Shown here: piece after piece, positions 23,041 to 50,905 of the stretch
Layout: each line of letters opens with the position of its first letter
How positions within the stretch are numbered: position 1 is the first letter of the stretch
Origin: Rhynchonema sp. JSB1_4
Taxonomy: Eukaryota; Nematoda; Chromadorea; Monhysterida; Xyalidae
Length of the DNA: 64,000 nt
NCBI GenBank assembly: GCA_030248065.1
Contig: JASAMV010004746.1
Location: 57,501-121,500 of the forward strand
Direction: 5' to 3'
Notes under the pieces: model-generated
The model's input: the letters and a program-made list of their open reading frames with translations, nothing else
What the model was told of the DNA's origin: nothing
The model's database searches: none
Program-made: the position numbers and the translations under genes

Positions 23041-26000
23041 TTTTATATATACGATCATGATGTTTGAAGTCGATAATGGAGAAAAACCTGAGCGAAAAAT
23101 AGCGAATTCTACACGCATAAATCTCGAGTTGGGGCAGAATTTTCGATTACATGCGCACGCAACATTTATTTGCACAACTGACAAATAATCGAAACATTTA
23201 CATCCAATCCAAATCGAGAATTTCACCCTGAATTTTAGTGTGTTATGAAATCGAGAGTTTTAGTGTGTCCAACAGCCCAACCACCATCACCAAAGGAACC
23301 TTTTGTTTTAGTTTCGTGGAGAAAAGCCTTAGTAACACAATACCTTAAAGGGTGTGTCTAACGTCTCCTAACCCCATGTTTTTTTGGGTGGAATTGAAAG
23401 ATGCCCGCGAAAGGCCGCCGTGTGCAAAAAACCGCGTCTTCTAACTCGCTAAATCGCGAAATCTTGAGGGTTACTTTTCGAATAAAATCAAATTCCGGAC
23501 ACAAAATTCAGACTGAGAAGACGGAAAAGAGCTACGAAACGAAACACACACAAACCAGCTTCTATGTGTTAAATGAAACATTCATTGTGTCCACAGTCAA
23601 GCCAGAAGCCAGAGCGGTGTGTGTTGAGCGTTTACGTGCATTGTATAGGCCGCTGAGCCGCGCTTAAACATGCAATGTTTCAGCAGAAAAACGCCAAACG
23701 TGAGTAGCGCCCATTCAAAAACGCCTGGAGTTTTGTGTCCGGAAATTGATTTAATTCGAAAAGTAACCCTCAAGATTTCGCGATTTAGCGGGCTACAAGA
23801 CGCGGTTTTTTGCACACGGCGGGCTGTCGAGGTCATCTTTCGATTGCACCTCATAAAACATGGGGTTAAGAGACGTTAGACACACCCTTTAAACCCGTGC
23901 CTGGGCACAGGCCTGTGTCCAACGAAAAAAGGGACTAATACTGCTGTTCCCTAGACTCACGTGAAACTCTCGTACTGTATGTAGATTTCGCCGTTTTTCG
24001 AGTTTTTCCACGTTATACCTCAACAACCCTGGAAGCTTTGACCCCTTGACTGTTTGTTGACACACCACCCCCTTGTGCACTGCAGATCTACCACCAGCCA
24101 CGCGACAAGGCGCTGGATGTCGTGAGTTCCTTGCAGCCAAATTGTTATCGTTTTTTTGTTTTATTCATGAGCACTGGAGCACATACTGTAGTTACATTTT
24201 GTTTTTTAAAGCTGCTGGTCAACAACCCATCGACCTCGCTTAATCTTGGGGGCAGTGCACATTAAGAAAGGTGGGATATCGTGTAACTCGACTCTGACTT
24301 GGAGAGTCGATTCGTTGCTTCCTGATGTTTCACGGCCAGGTTGAAGTTTGCCCCTCAATGAAAAAATGCAAAAGTTATGCCGGCTTCCCGTGGAAAGCAC
24401 ATTTCACGGCGACGTTTAAGAATTTCAGCATGTCAAGCACAAACATTTATTTCATCGGTATGATATACGGCTTTGGAGGAAACAGCTTGCATCCTAAATG
24501 AGAAAACATTTAGTTCCAAAAACCTGGTGTTTTTTGGTCACCGTTTTCTTCGTCGATAATTTTAAGCATCTGTGATTTACCAGCAAATGTGTTGATGGGA
24601 CACAAAAATCCTTAAGTTACTGTCCACATATCCTGTGCTTTTGAGTTCTCTGCACCAAACACAGCTAATACAATAATTCGGACAACATGCGCAAGTCGGT
24701 CATTATCAGCGCGCGCGCTCAAAAACAACGTGCAGATTCGAGCACTCAAAAATGTTTTGTCTTTTTTGGGGTCGCGCACGCCCATAATGACCGACTTGCG
24801 CATGTTGTCCGATTTATTGCGTTAGCTGTGTTTGGTGCAGAGAACTCAAAAGCACAGGTTATGTACACAGTAATTAGAGGATTTTTGTGTCCGATCAACA
24901 CATTTGCTGGTCAATCGCAGATGCTTAAAATTATCGGCGAAGAAAACGGTGACCAAAAAACACCAGGTTTTTGGAACTAAATGACTTCTCCTTCAGGATA
25001 CAAGCTGTTTCCTGCAAAGCTGTATATCATACTGATGAAACAAACGTTGGTGCTTGATATTCTGAAATTATTAAACGTTGCCGCAAATTGTCCTTTCCAC
25101 GGAAACCCGGCATAATTTTGCATTTTTTCACTGAGGGGCAAACTTCAACCCGGCCGTGAAACATCAGGAAGCAACCAATCGACTCCCCAAGCCAGGGTCG
25201 AGTAACACGATATTCCACCTTTGTTCAGGTGCACTGCCCCCAAGATTAAACGAAGTCGATGGGTTGTTGACCAGCACCTTTAAGGCGAGTAAATCCTTCG
25301 CCATTGAACTTGTTTATTTGCATGCGCTGGAGCATTGTTACACGAGGCTCAGTTGAGTGAAGCCAAAAATGACCAATCTTGGTATCGGCAACGTTCACCG
25401 TCAAGAGCCATCATGGAGACTCAGTGCGACCAGTGTCACTGTGTGTGTATATCGATCAATAATTGCCCCCAATATTGCTAGCGTGTCCGACGCCCCGTCC
25501 GACGGTGTCCAGCTGCATGATGAACAGATGTTGTTGTCGACCCAGCAGTGTACGTCCGAGCAGTACAACAAGCATACTCACCACTCGGCCACAGACATCA
25601 CCGCAAACACAACCGCCTTGTTGTGAGTGCAAGACGAGGCTTTTGTTTCTCTTTAAGGGCGCCCTTAGTCATAGTGGAAAATGGAAATGGAAATGCAAAA
25701 AATAATTCTATGTCCAAGTTTTCCATTTCCATTTCCAATATGACTAAGGGCGCCGCTGATTGGTCAAATTTCACACTGAAAATGTTTTGTTTCATTTCCA
25801 TTTTCCATTTCCAGTATGCCCTTAGTCATATTGGAAATGGAAATGGAAAACTTGGACATAGATTATTTTTTGCATTTCCATTTCCATTTTCCACTATGAC
25901 TAAGGGCGCCCTAAACTGCACGCGAGTGCAAAACCCGCTGACTTTTCACCGGTGCTGCGTGGCTCAGGCAGGAAATCACAAGAGGATACTAAGTTTTAAT

Positions 26001-28636
26001 ACATAAAAAATTAAGTCGCCAACGCCTTCGAATGCAATACCAAAATCATCTCCACGCATAAACACGGCCTAGATCTAAACCCGACTGACAAATCGTTTCA
26101 GTACTTGTTGGGTAACCCTGCGTACATGCAGTAATGTGCCGGTCAAATTGTCACGTGAGCAATACACATACAGTACCAGCTGCAACTCTGGGTGAATTCT
26201 GCCTTTACGCGTGCAGCACGCGTGCGTACGCATGCACGCCTTTGACGCCTGCACACACACACACAAGTATAGGGGGCCGAATGCACCACATGCACCACGT
26301 GCACAGTGCTGAAAAGGTCAAAGGCGTGCACTGCGGTGCACGCGTACGCACGCGTGCTGCACGCGCAAGGCAAAATTCACCCAGCGTTGCAGCTGGTACT
26401 GTAGATCGGATGTCAAGCTTTGAATAACGTAGGTATATTTCTTCAGCTTGTCCCACGCCCGCCCCAACCGCAGCGACTTGTATGATGAATTCATGCTGCT
26501 GCAATAATGTGATGACACCCAGTAAGTGACTTTATTCGTAAAAAAAATCAGATCGTTTCTTAATTTGAGACTTTTTCAGATATTTTTATTTGTTGAACGA
26601 TGTTGCATTCAGGCATACCTCCGCCGTCTCCGACACCCCTGACCGTTTCTACCGTCAGTTCCCGTAAGTGTGTGTATGTGTATATTTGACTGATGTTTCA
26701 ATCTGTTTTGTCCAAATTTAGTTTTTTATTTCGTTCCCATGCGAAATTAAAATTAATATCTTCTTAATTTCCCTGATTTTCACACTATGCCAATGTTCAT
26801 TTTCCATAACCCCGTTCAACGGTGCCCCAAACTGTCACACCCCCATTCAAGTAGGCATCTGTCCCGATGGTAGTCAAGCAACGAGTAGATGTTTCGACAC
26901 GCAACAATGTGCCGGAGCCGGGCTCAACACGGCCTGTGTCAATACTTGGTGCTGCCCGAGGACGATGGGATGGCAATGTGAGTGTGGAATGAGCCGTTTA
27001 GGCCTGAATTTGGCTCAGCCTAAAATTTGCTCGAGCATGAGCCTGCGCCCAGCCTGCTTGAGCTTTTTAATCTTGAATTAGCCCGCCTGAGGCAGGGTTT
27101 AATCTAAATATAAGTCAAAGTCAAATCTTGGGCTAATATTAGAGTGGAATCTATCCGGGTAATGTACAACATAGATCTGTCGATGCAAAGTCGATTCCTA
27201 AGCTTGGATAGATTGTTGCAACATGAGTCCTACATAAGACGCGTGAGTGGGACTGACCCCACACCTGCAGCATATTTCCCCAAACCCCCAGTACTGGTAT
27301 AACAACCAAACTTAATGTTTCAGCCGCCTGTCCCGGTGGAACGGAAGCGGTATCGTTCTGTAATCGAGGCCGCTGTGCGGGCGGGTACAGTTGTGTGAAT
27401 GGATATTGTTGTGAATGTGCAACAGGTATGTATCAATCATATGGACAGAGGGTGGCCGAAAAAGTTGATTTTCTTATTAAAGAAACCAGGGCAGGTACAT
27501 AGTTCCATCTGGATTATTGCAGTTCGTAGCATTTGAATCGGGAACGGTACCCAAATAGGATAACATCAGATCTAAGGCTGGGGTTAAGGCCCGACTAGGT
27601 CAGGAAAGCAACGGTTGAGGTTTCGAGTTTGAGGTGCGCATGACAACTATACCGTCAATAAATTTTTGCAAAAAGGAATTATTATTATTAGGAAAATTAT
27701 TTCTGGACACATCCACTTGCAGGCGCGGTGCAAGGTTTCTGCCAAGCGGGCAACGTGTGTCCCGCGGGCGCCACGTGTAACGCGCAACTCAACAAATGCT
27801 GCGGCTGTGAGTTGACTTTCGAAAAATTATTCCTCGAGATCAGGTCCAGTTTCTTCAGGCCCGCCGATTCAAGCCCGCTGAGTTTGACCCACTTATAGGC
27901 TTTGACCCAGAATTGGCCGGGCCTGAAACTAGGCCTCGGGATTGAACTGCCGCACAGTAGCAAAAGTAACTGGTCATGGTGAACGGGGAGCAGACCAACT
28001 TTTCTCAACCAAACTCATACCTGAAAATTAAATAGGACGGTATACTTACGGTCTGGTGATTGCGTGGTGCGCGAACAAAATAATCGCAACGATCACTCTT
28101 GTTTGTCACATCACGATAAACACCCTGTGTTGATCAGTAAAATTTGAGAAAAGACACGTGAAAATTTGATAAGATTCTTGCTTTCCGACAACGGGATGCA
28201 TGCGTCGGCCACCACACAACCAAATTCTTGTAATTAGGCAAGCCCATTGCGCACATGCACGAAGGCAGTGCGGTAAGTAGAGAGCGACCAACAATAATGT
28301 GCCCCCGGACTTGCAGCCGGCAGCACAACAGTGATCACGCCGACACCGACGACGGGTCCGATCCCGACCACGTGTCCGAATAACGGGCAGAGCGCCGGCC
28401 CGTGCCTGAACAGTCTGTGCCCGTTAACGTTCTCGTGCGCGCAGCCGATGAATCTATGCTGCCGTTTCACGACGTTCGGCGGCGGAGGACGGCGCGCGTC
28501 ACCCACGGCACCCGGCGGCACAACCCCGCCCGTCGGTGACGGGCCCCCGACGACGGGCACTAACGGGCCGCCGGCCATCCCGGCCAGTCCCGGGCCCGAC
28601 ACGCCGCCTTTCGCCAGAAATCAACTTGTCTGGTGA
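22137..28636 (+). CDS. Secreted cysteine-rich protein with lustrin/EB-like modules (long form)
   Basis: Exons 24086-24121, 25482-25622, 26613-26663, 26855-26977, 27324-27425, 27723-27806 and 28317-28636 (TGA) all enter and leave in phase 1, except the last. No separate start exon was found between 23040 and 24085. Joining the signal exon 22137-22224 gives exactly 315 codons, so that exon is probably used. Modules in order: Pro/Cys segment with NRCCCRPSS; Pro/Ser/Thr linker; a ~40-residue module ICPDGSQA...NTWCC; ACPGGTEA...NGYCCEC; GFCQAGNVCPAG...NKCCG; a last CPNNGQ...NLCCRF module with a Gly/Pro/Thr-rich end. The spacing C...C...C...CC resembles lustrin and EB modules, common in nematode cuticle-associated and secreted proteins. 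The exon set is repeated at 30529-33565, showing a tandem duplication. Confidence 0.7.
23346..23893. mobile_element. Foldback element, ~550 bp
   Basis: The arms AAAGGGTGTGTCTAACGTCT and AGACGTTAGACACACCCTTT enclose mirrored words such as CTTGAGGGTTACTTTTCGA. TGAAACATTC (about 23575) and AATGTTTCAG (about 23675) lie on either side of the midpoint near 23620. Open frames inside are by-products. Confidence 0.78.
24205..25290. mobile_element. Large foldback element, ~1.1 kb
   Basis: The left arm starts TTAAAGCTGCTGGTCAACAA and the right arm ends TTGTTGACCAGCACCTTTAA. Mirrored landmarks include TGATGTTTCACGGCC (about 24322) against GGCCGTGAAACATCA (about 25152), and TTTTTTGGTCACCGTTTTCT against its complement. 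The centre is at about 24747. It lies in an intron of the long cysteine-rich gene. Confidence 0.75.
25654..25923. mobile_element. Foldback family G, copy 1
   Basis: The ends TTAAGGGCGCCCTTAGTCAT and ATGACTAAGGGCGCCCTAA enclose purine/pyrimidine-biased arms of GGAAATGGAAA and TTTCCATTTCC. The middle holds CTGATTGGTCA and TTTTGTTTCATTTCC. Confidence 0.72.
26171..26406. mobile_element. Foldback element, ~235 bp
   Basis: The arms ACAGTACCAGCTGCAACTCT and CGTTGCAGCTGGTACTGTA face each other, with CACGCGTGCGTACGCATGC inside. A similar end (ACCCAGTGTTGCAGTCAGG) touches the hAT MITE at 50906. Confidence 0.7.
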
Positions 28637-28644
28637 TTTGCCGC

Positions 28645-28850
28645 TATATAAAGGCAAGCTACACCAACACGAGCCTGATTTCTAAGGTGGTGTGTATTCA
28701 AAACAATAGAAAGAGAAAATCATCATGCTCCATTTTGTATTTTTCAACGTGTAACGTTTCCCAAACGTTTGAATGTTTCACCAGTCAGCCAGCTGCGAAA
28801 TCGAGCTCGTGTTGGTGTAGATTGCCTTTACTTCCTGCCCGTACTTTACG
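28645..28850. mobile_element. Foldback family S, copy 1
   Basis: The arms AAGGCAAGCTACACCAACAC and GTGTTGGTGTAGATTGCCTT face each other, with GAATGTTTCACC near the middle. The copy at about 33042-33235 shares both arms and GGTGAAACATTC. Confidence 0.72.
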
Positions 28851-28898
28851 TATGTTATGTTGCTTTGCGTTGGGACAGAAAATCTTTCGTCAGTCTAT

Positions 28899-29123
28899 GG
28901 GTGGCATTTTCGAAACGGTGTAAAGCTCAGTTGGGTGTAAAGGTCTGTGTAAGCTCGGTCGAAAGCTCGGTCGGTGTCAGCTCGGTGTAAACATGAAACA
29001 TTCCACGTTAACAGCAGGCAATGTTTCATGTTTACACCGAGCTGACACCGACCGAGCTTTCGATTGAGCTTACACCGACCTTTACACCCAACTCATCTTT
29101 ACACCGTTTCGAAAATATCACCC
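28899..29123. mobile_element. Foldback family C, copy 1
   Basis: A ~224-bp palindrome with ends GGGTGGCATTTTCGAAACGG and CCGTTTCGAAAATATCACCC. The arms carry repeated GCTCGGTCGAAAGCTCGGTC. The loop is CATGAAACATTCCACGTT...GCAATGTTTCATG. Confidence 0.85.
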
Positions 29124-30528
29124 TATATACATAATATGCCACAGGATTATCGATTTTTTTCGTAATAGACGGATTATTATCTGACGCACTGTAATTTACT
29201 GAGCTAGATACAGTCCTGCCTGCGTATACAGAGCAATTTCACACTTTTGCTGTTTGGTGTTGGTTTCTATGTCTTGGTGACGGGAGTATTTTTTATATTT
29301 TCGGGTTGTTTCTTCGGTATTTCTATTTAGCTTTTCTGTTTTTTTGATATTGTACAAATTGTAGCTTTTTTACAAAATACGGTTGTGGTTCTTCTTCGCT
29401 TTGTTGTTCATCGCTTGTCGCATTTTATAGGATTTGGTGAAGGGGTTTAGATTTCGGTCAATACTTTGTTGGTGTTGGGTAGAGTTTTCGGTGATGGGAT
29501 TATCTTCTTGGTGGGGGTACTACAAAAAACTCTGTTTAGTTATTTCTGCTTAGTAGGGTTGTTTGTGTCTACTGTTGGTGAACGGTTCTCAAATTTGTTA
29601 TATTTGCAAGCTTTTCATTTTTGCATGTAGTGCTCCATTTGCTGTCCTGTTGGGATGCTTTTAGTCAATGTTTCTATTTTGTGGTGCAGGGATCTTCAAA
29701 TCTACACATGTCGTTATACTACGTTTCGTGGTTGTTTTGTGCTTTCTAGCGTTTGGGTTTGGGTTTGGTATTGCAAATAAAAATCGGTACTTTGAAAGTT
29801 GATGATGTTTGACAAAAAAAGGTGTAGAAACTTTCAATAAGATCGGCCGCAGCCACCGTGGCTCTAAGATACGCCCACAATCCATAAATTGTTTAACAAA
29901 AAACACGCGTCAAACTAGTTTTACCCGAGTCAAAATGAACAAGTTTCGCGTAGTACCAATTGAAAATTGAAAATATTGACCGCCAATTTTTGCACCCTCA
30001 AAATGGACACTTGAACAAACAACACACGGCACTTTTTACTCAATTGGAGATATACTATGAGAGGGAGTCAAACCTGATACCCAAATGAGGCGGGGGATTA
30101 CTAATCCAAATGCAAATAATGTAGTCAGTAAAGTGGGCGCATATTCACGACTCTCTGAAGATGTTTTTAATAAATAGGTACCTAACCTCCGCAAGTTCAT
30201 TTTTTTAATATTCCTTTTTTAATCACCAAAAAGGAATGCGCCTATGCAATAATGTGTACATGTAAGTCAGTTGAAATTCTTCAAAAAAGTCAAGCACTTT
30301 TGGCTCATTTTACTATCCGCCGGACAAAGATGTTTCACTAGAAAATTTGATCTCCTTGTTATTTGTGTTGGTTTTTGTTATTATTAACGTTTTCGAGTTT
30401 GCGTCATCAAAATGTGGCAAATTTTGCCTATAAATATAATAATGAAGTGCTCTGGATAAATTAACTTCCAAAAGTATTCCGACAGAAATTTATTCGATCC
30501 CAACAAAAACATCCATCCCGAAGTCACT

Positions 30529-33500
30529 ATGCGTTGGTTGCACTGTACGTTGTTCACGTTGATTGGCTGCATCCAGCTGACGAGCGTTGTCTCTACAACA
30601 CTCAGGGAAAGCAAATGCCGTGAGTTTGAAAGATTGAATAAAATGTTTATATGAACAGAAACAAATGTTGCTTTTCCGCCATTCAACACTTCACTAAACC
30701 CGTCATGATCTGAAAGTCGACGTGAAAAAAGCGCGATAATTATTGCAGAAAAAACCGAGGACAGTAGTAAACCAATGAAATCAATCATTCTCTGGCCTGA
30801 AAGCTCGATCATAATCCACAAATTGTTGACAGCATTGTTTCTATCTGTATCAAATGCTACAGCTTGTCCGCGCCACCTACGTCCATCGGCGGCCAGCTGC
30901 CGCATCAATATCTGTTGTTGTCCGCAGCCACAGATCATCAACAACTACATCTATCAAACACAACCAACCACGCAGGCCAGCATTGGCAGCTCTTCAAGTG
31001 AGTTATTTCTTTTTTTATGGAATGTCGATTAAAACGCGCAGCACCTTGACCGTCAAGGAGGAATGCGCTTTGCGAGAGTCCAATTTTTGGTGGAATAGTT
31101 TCACGGATTGTGCAAAAAAACACTTTCGTGCCAAGTAAACACGATCGAACCTCGACTCGGATACCCACAAAGTGCATACGGATATAAAAGACCAAAACCC
31201 GATCCTGTTTCAGATATCTGCCCGGACGGGTCCCGTTCATCGGTGCGATGTTTCAACGCGCAACAATGTGCCACCATCGGTGGTGTGAACAGTGTGTGCG
31301 TGAACACTTGGTGCTGCGCGAGAACATTGTCGTGGCAAAGTGGGTGCAGATGGGTGGGCGCACTTGATTTGGGTACTCTTGTAGATCGATGAACAAACTT
31401 GATTGACCGCTTGCAGTTGTATACAGTATGCCGAAGAGGAATTATCGTATAGGGATAACGATATACGATTTAGCCTTGTGGGCACGCATTGCATTATAAT
31501 GGCGAGTCTGCCGTCAACTCAGATCGTGTCAACTCCCTTTATAATTTCTGGCACTCATTTAGTTGTTATTTAAGTTAGTTGTTCTCGTTTTTTGTTGTAA
31601 TTTAGTCATTTAGCTGCTTGAGTTTGACGATGTGAGGGTCGACCACTTGAGTTGACGACTGTACCATTAGCCGCTGGAAGTACATAGCTGATAAGATTCT
31701 ACTGATGCCACTAATTTCGACACCAAACTCAGTTACTGTTGTTTTTAGGCAAGTGATAAGATTATTTTTCGCTGGTCAGTAAAATCTCCAAACATCCGCA
31801 ACACAATACTGCTGTGACCCAGTCAGATGTAGCGCCCGGTTGGATTTAGAATATTGAGCGGCATGTTCTGTACTTGCGATCGCGATCTGCCATGAGCTGC
31901 TGTGATCAAGTGGACGTTTTGAATTTCAATCACAAAAAGTCAGTCGTGTCAATTACAAAAAGATTATGACACGGGCCAATCATCACATCCATTCTGCTAC
32001 CGTAACCCAACCCAAATGTTTCAGCCGCCTGCCCTGGTGGTTCGATGCCGGTGTCGTTGTGCAACCAAGGGCGATGCACAAATGGATTCAGCTGCGTGAA
32101 TGGATATTGCTGTGAATGTGCGAATGGTTAGTTATTAGTGAATACGTGCTTAGAATGCACGGTGTGAACAGTTTGAACAGACCGGGCATTTGATCAATCG
32201 TATTCGCAGTGCCGTTTCCTGACTATTTGTTACATGCTTAGACGAAGTTCTTCATGGTGGACGTACAGTATATGCATTTTTGAATTTGAATCAAGCATAG
32301 GGCAAACGTTTTTATCGTTACTGTGAAGCTTGCTGATTTCGACCAGTTGAAGGTGGTGTAGAACGGTACAAGAATATTGGATTGTAAATTTTTAACTTCA
32401 AACGCACCCCAAAGTCGAGCTTATCCACCATCAAGAAAAGCAATCTGCAAATCCAGCATACCATCTACAGGTGCTTCGCAAGGTTTTTGCCAGCCCGGTG
32501 GCGTGTGCCCTGTCGGGTCAACTTGCAACACACTCAACAACAGATGCTGTGGCGGTTAGTTTGAATGTCAAGTACTGTACAGGGTTGTGCTGTGCTTCAA
32601 GGGCGCTGCAATTTATTGTGCTTTCCGCCATGGAAAGAAGCAGAACGTGTTATTCGCCAACGTTTCCTGCATCTTCTGAGCTCATGCCTCACAGAAATGC
32701 GGCTCTGGACCGGATTTGAACATTTGGACGTGATCTGTCTTGAGGGTATCTATCTTGAGATCTGTCTTATACAACCTGGACAACTCTAAAAGATCAGGGG
32801 TTGTACCAGAACCCTGGGCCATGTACAGACCGCCCAGAACAAGCTTTGGACACGGGGGGTCATCATCCTCCAACCCATCAGGCAGTGTTCTTCTTCAGAT
32901 TTTGAGAATGGCACGCGTGAATATATGGGTCGTAGCATTGACGGTGCTGACCGGGTACACCGGCCCGACGAGATCTGCGTGTGAAAGCAAACAAGTCGAA
33001 AAACCCAGCGCTGAAGCAATTCATAACATTCGTACATAGATATAGGCAAACTACGCCAACATGAGCTCGATTTCGCAGCTGGCAGAATGGTGAAACATTC
33101 ATACGTGAATGCTGATTTGGGAAATGTTATACGTTGAAGAATGCACAGTGGGTCATGATGATTTTCTTTTTCTATTCGTTTTGAATACACGCTACCTTCG
33201 AAATCGGGCTCGTGTTGGTGTAGTTTGCCTTTACATTATGCTTGTATGTACTTGTGTCGTTTGGGTCGAAACCGCAACCTCAGCACACATGCGTCCATGC
33301 GCGCTGTCTGCACGTGCCTACAAAGTAGGTACGACGCCCGCATATCTGCATGTATACAGTATGTAGTTCTGCTGTTTTTGTTTCAGGTAGCATCATTGTG
33401 CCGACGCCCACCCCCACGCCCTCAACCCTGCCCCCAGTCACTGGTGGCCAATGTCCGAATCAGGGCCAGTTGGCCGGTCTATGTCAGAACACTCTTTGTC

Positions 33501-33565
33501 CGCTCACGTTCACGTGCGTTCAACCGCAGAACATCTGCTGCCGATTCACAACGTTTGGCGGATAG
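30529..33565 (+). CDS. Secreted cysteine-rich protein with lustrin/EB-like modules (complete paralogue)
   Basis: Six exons keep perfect phase: 30529-30619, 30863-30997, 31214-31339, 32025-32126, 32471-32554 and 33387-33565 (TAG), 238 residues. The signal peptide core is CTLFTLIGCIQLTSVVS. Then come a Pro/Cys segment (SCRINICCCPQPQ) and a Gln/Thr linker. A module ICPDGSRSSVRCFNAQQC ends NTWCC; next are ACPGGSMPVSLC...NGYCCEC and GFCQPGGVCPVG...NRCCG. A Thr/Pro linker leads to a last CPNQGQ...NICCRF module ending TTFGG. The order and exon phases match the long gene upstream, minus its Gly/Pro-rich C-terminal extension. All introns are phase 1, as expected for a module-shuffled extracellular protein. 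Function unknown; secreted or cuticle-associated is an inference. Confidence 0.88.
31500..31672. mobile_element. Foldback family Q, copy 1
   Basis: Begins CGAGTCTGCCGTCAACTCAG and ends TTGAGTTGACGACTG, with GACCACTTGAGTTGACG mirrored inside. Related copies at 44472-44592 and 54406-54562 share the GTCAACTCAAG word and an internal GAAATAAT. Confidence 0.55.
33042..33235. mobile_element. Foldback family S, copy 2
   Basis: The arms AGGCAAACTACGCCAACATG and GTGTTGGTGTAGTTTGCCTT are mirrored, with GGTGAAACATTCATACG in the middle. It sits before the last exon of the 30529 gene; copy 1 lies just downstream of the last exon of the paralogue. Confidence 0.68.
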
Positions 33566-34479
33566 ACTATTGAGGATAGATGAAGATTGTGATGTTTCGT
33601 AATTTAAAATGGGTCCTGTCGAATTTGAACACAACCATACGAGAACTAAACATGACCGCGCTGAGGTTAAAAAATTGATGACCATACTGTAAACAAACTG
33701 TTTAGTTTTGGATTGTAAACATACTGTGAAACATCACCCGGCCGGTGTCCGCACTGGCATGTATAGGCATGCAACAGAACATTACATAAATTAGCGTGCC
33801 CGTCCCGCTGATCTTTCGCCGAGACACACACACTAAATGTATCAATTTTTCGAGCCTGACGCTGTTTGTCGGATTATGCTTTCCGCACTAAATTGAGGCC
33901 CCTTCAACTTTGATACTGGACCAGCATGCACGTGACTGATTTTTCTTTACATTTCTGATATGATGTGGTTGTATTCAGAAGATAGAACGTGTAAACCTTT
34001 CGTCACGGTTGATTTTGGCGGGGTTCAAATACGTAGGTGACGTATTTTTGTATTTAGATTCATCATCTGACTCACTGCCAATTGTGTTTTTTTATTTCAA
34101 CATGAAAACAAAGTGAAAGCACATAATGTGAATGTACATATAATCCACGAAATAAGAAAATTCAGATTCATAATTTGTTGGTACATGACGACATAACCCA
34201 TTTTCAAACTCCCAATTTACAGCATAATAATTCCCAAATTTTTGATCCCCAATGAATAAGTAAGACTTTTTGAGCCCTGGAGAATAAAAAACGTTCATTT
34301 CAACTAAACACAACTATGTACAAACAATATGTTTATTGAGTTCAAAGGCTACAAACGCACTAAGCAAACATCTATATTACATACGAATGCTATACAGTTC
34401 TAAACGAGCGCAATATAGTATATAAAAAACGTATTTAAGAAGGTCACTATAAGGAGGCTAGAATGTATACAAGCGCGCA
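33566..34479. other. Intergenic region between convergent genes
   Basis: No exon or clear repeat. GTGAAACATCACC occurs at about 33730. Polyadenylation signals for both flanking genes are expected here. AATAAA-like words occur near 34290-34340 on either strand, but none was assigned. Confidence 0.35.
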
Positions 34480-49520
<15,041 letters not shown>

Positions 49521-49993
49521 ATTTAAATAGATCGGTATAGTCTCACTTTGTTAATTATGTTTTAGTTTTTCATCTCAGACATTAATTTTGTCGATAATTT
49601 GGTGTTTGGGTGCATGCGAGAGGCCAGAACGTACATCAATGCTGCTGTCAGGTATGATGGTGTGCGGGCCAATTTTGTTTTTTGGTTGTGTCCTGAAAAA
49701 ATAACGCTGTTTTGATTGCTTTTGGGGTTTTGCAAATCAATTGTGATGTCGAAACATGCGATGTAAACATTCGCAGGTGGCCAAATACCATGCTGGGTTA
49801 GTCAGGGTGCCACTGGTTGAGTTTTTTGCGAAAAAACATCACTATAATTAATGCACCTATACATAGCACGAACAAGGAAATAAAGTTCAGAATCCCAGTT
49901 GTGCATGAGGTATACACAACTTATTACTTACTAGGGCCTCCATGTGACTTGCTCATTGTGTCTATGCATATATGTATGTGCCCATGACATCAA

Positions 49994-50334
49994 CCGGAGT
50001 TTTTCATATACGGCCCCCCTCTGAATAGAGCCCCCGAGGGAACTCTAAATGGAAATGTTTCCGAATAGAGCCCCCTTTGGGGTGACAAGTTTTCCAAGAC
50101 ACGACCAAAAACACAGGTTTTTCTTCACAAAAGTGGCTTAAACAGGCTATTTTTGCAGCATAACCCTGAGACCGAATTATGCGTGGCTTGAAACGCACAC
50201 AAAACCATTGGACAGGAAAAGCTTCCGAATTGAGCCCCCGGGGCTCTATTTGGAGAAAATGTTTGAAACGAAAAGACCGATTTTCCACCTTTTTCCGAAT
50301 GGAGCGCCGGGGGCTTTATACGGCAAGCTCCGTT
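49994..50334. mobile_element. Foldback family I, diverged copy
   Basis: Starts CCGGAGTTTTTCATATACGG and ends TTTATACGGCAAGCTCCGTTA. Internal AGAGCCCCCGAGGG and GAGCCCCCGGGGCTC blocks match the copy at 37797. Confidence 0.65.
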
Positions 50335-50905
50335 ACATACATAGATATATTTGTGAACTATATTGCCTGTACAGCATTTTTAGCGATGTGCATGACATGA
50401 TAAAAAAAACAACATTTCCTGTCTAGGCCCATAGTACAGCTGGAACAGGTGACCTATAGGTAATGCTGCTAATAGTAGACTCTGACAATGCCTTCGGAAA
50501 GAACTTTTCAAACTCGTTGCCTGATCCGTAAAGTGCGTTATGCGTGTATTAGCTATAGCGGTCACGTGAATGCCAGTCACTCAACACACAAGTCAAACGT
50601 ACATGGTGATTTGCGAAGGACCACTACGAAACTCAGCTGGCTGCGCGAGTTGCGTGCGCTTTACGGATCAGGCAACGCGCGTTTGAAAACTTTCTCCCAA
50701 AAGTATTCTCAGAGTATACCCACTGTATATAGTGCTGATGACACAATGCACTATAAGTCTGCACTGTTTAAAGGTGCTGGTCAACAACCCTTCGCGCGCG
50801 CTTGATCTTGGTGGTATTATACAGTATATGAAGAAAGTCATATGAAAGAAAGTCTTTCTATTCGCTCCATAAAGGGTAGATACAGAATTCACCCAGTGTT
50901 GCAGT

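Larger units (their letters stand above)
28637..30528. other. Intergenic DNA between the cysteine-rich genes
   Basis: Begins with two foldback elements (28645-28850 and 28899-29123). From 29150 to 30500 the plus strand is T-rich with no supported exon. Confidence 0.45.

Noticed and set aside
23401..23879. Open frames on both strands
   Set aside because: They fall entirely within the foldback element 23346-23893 and mirror each other.
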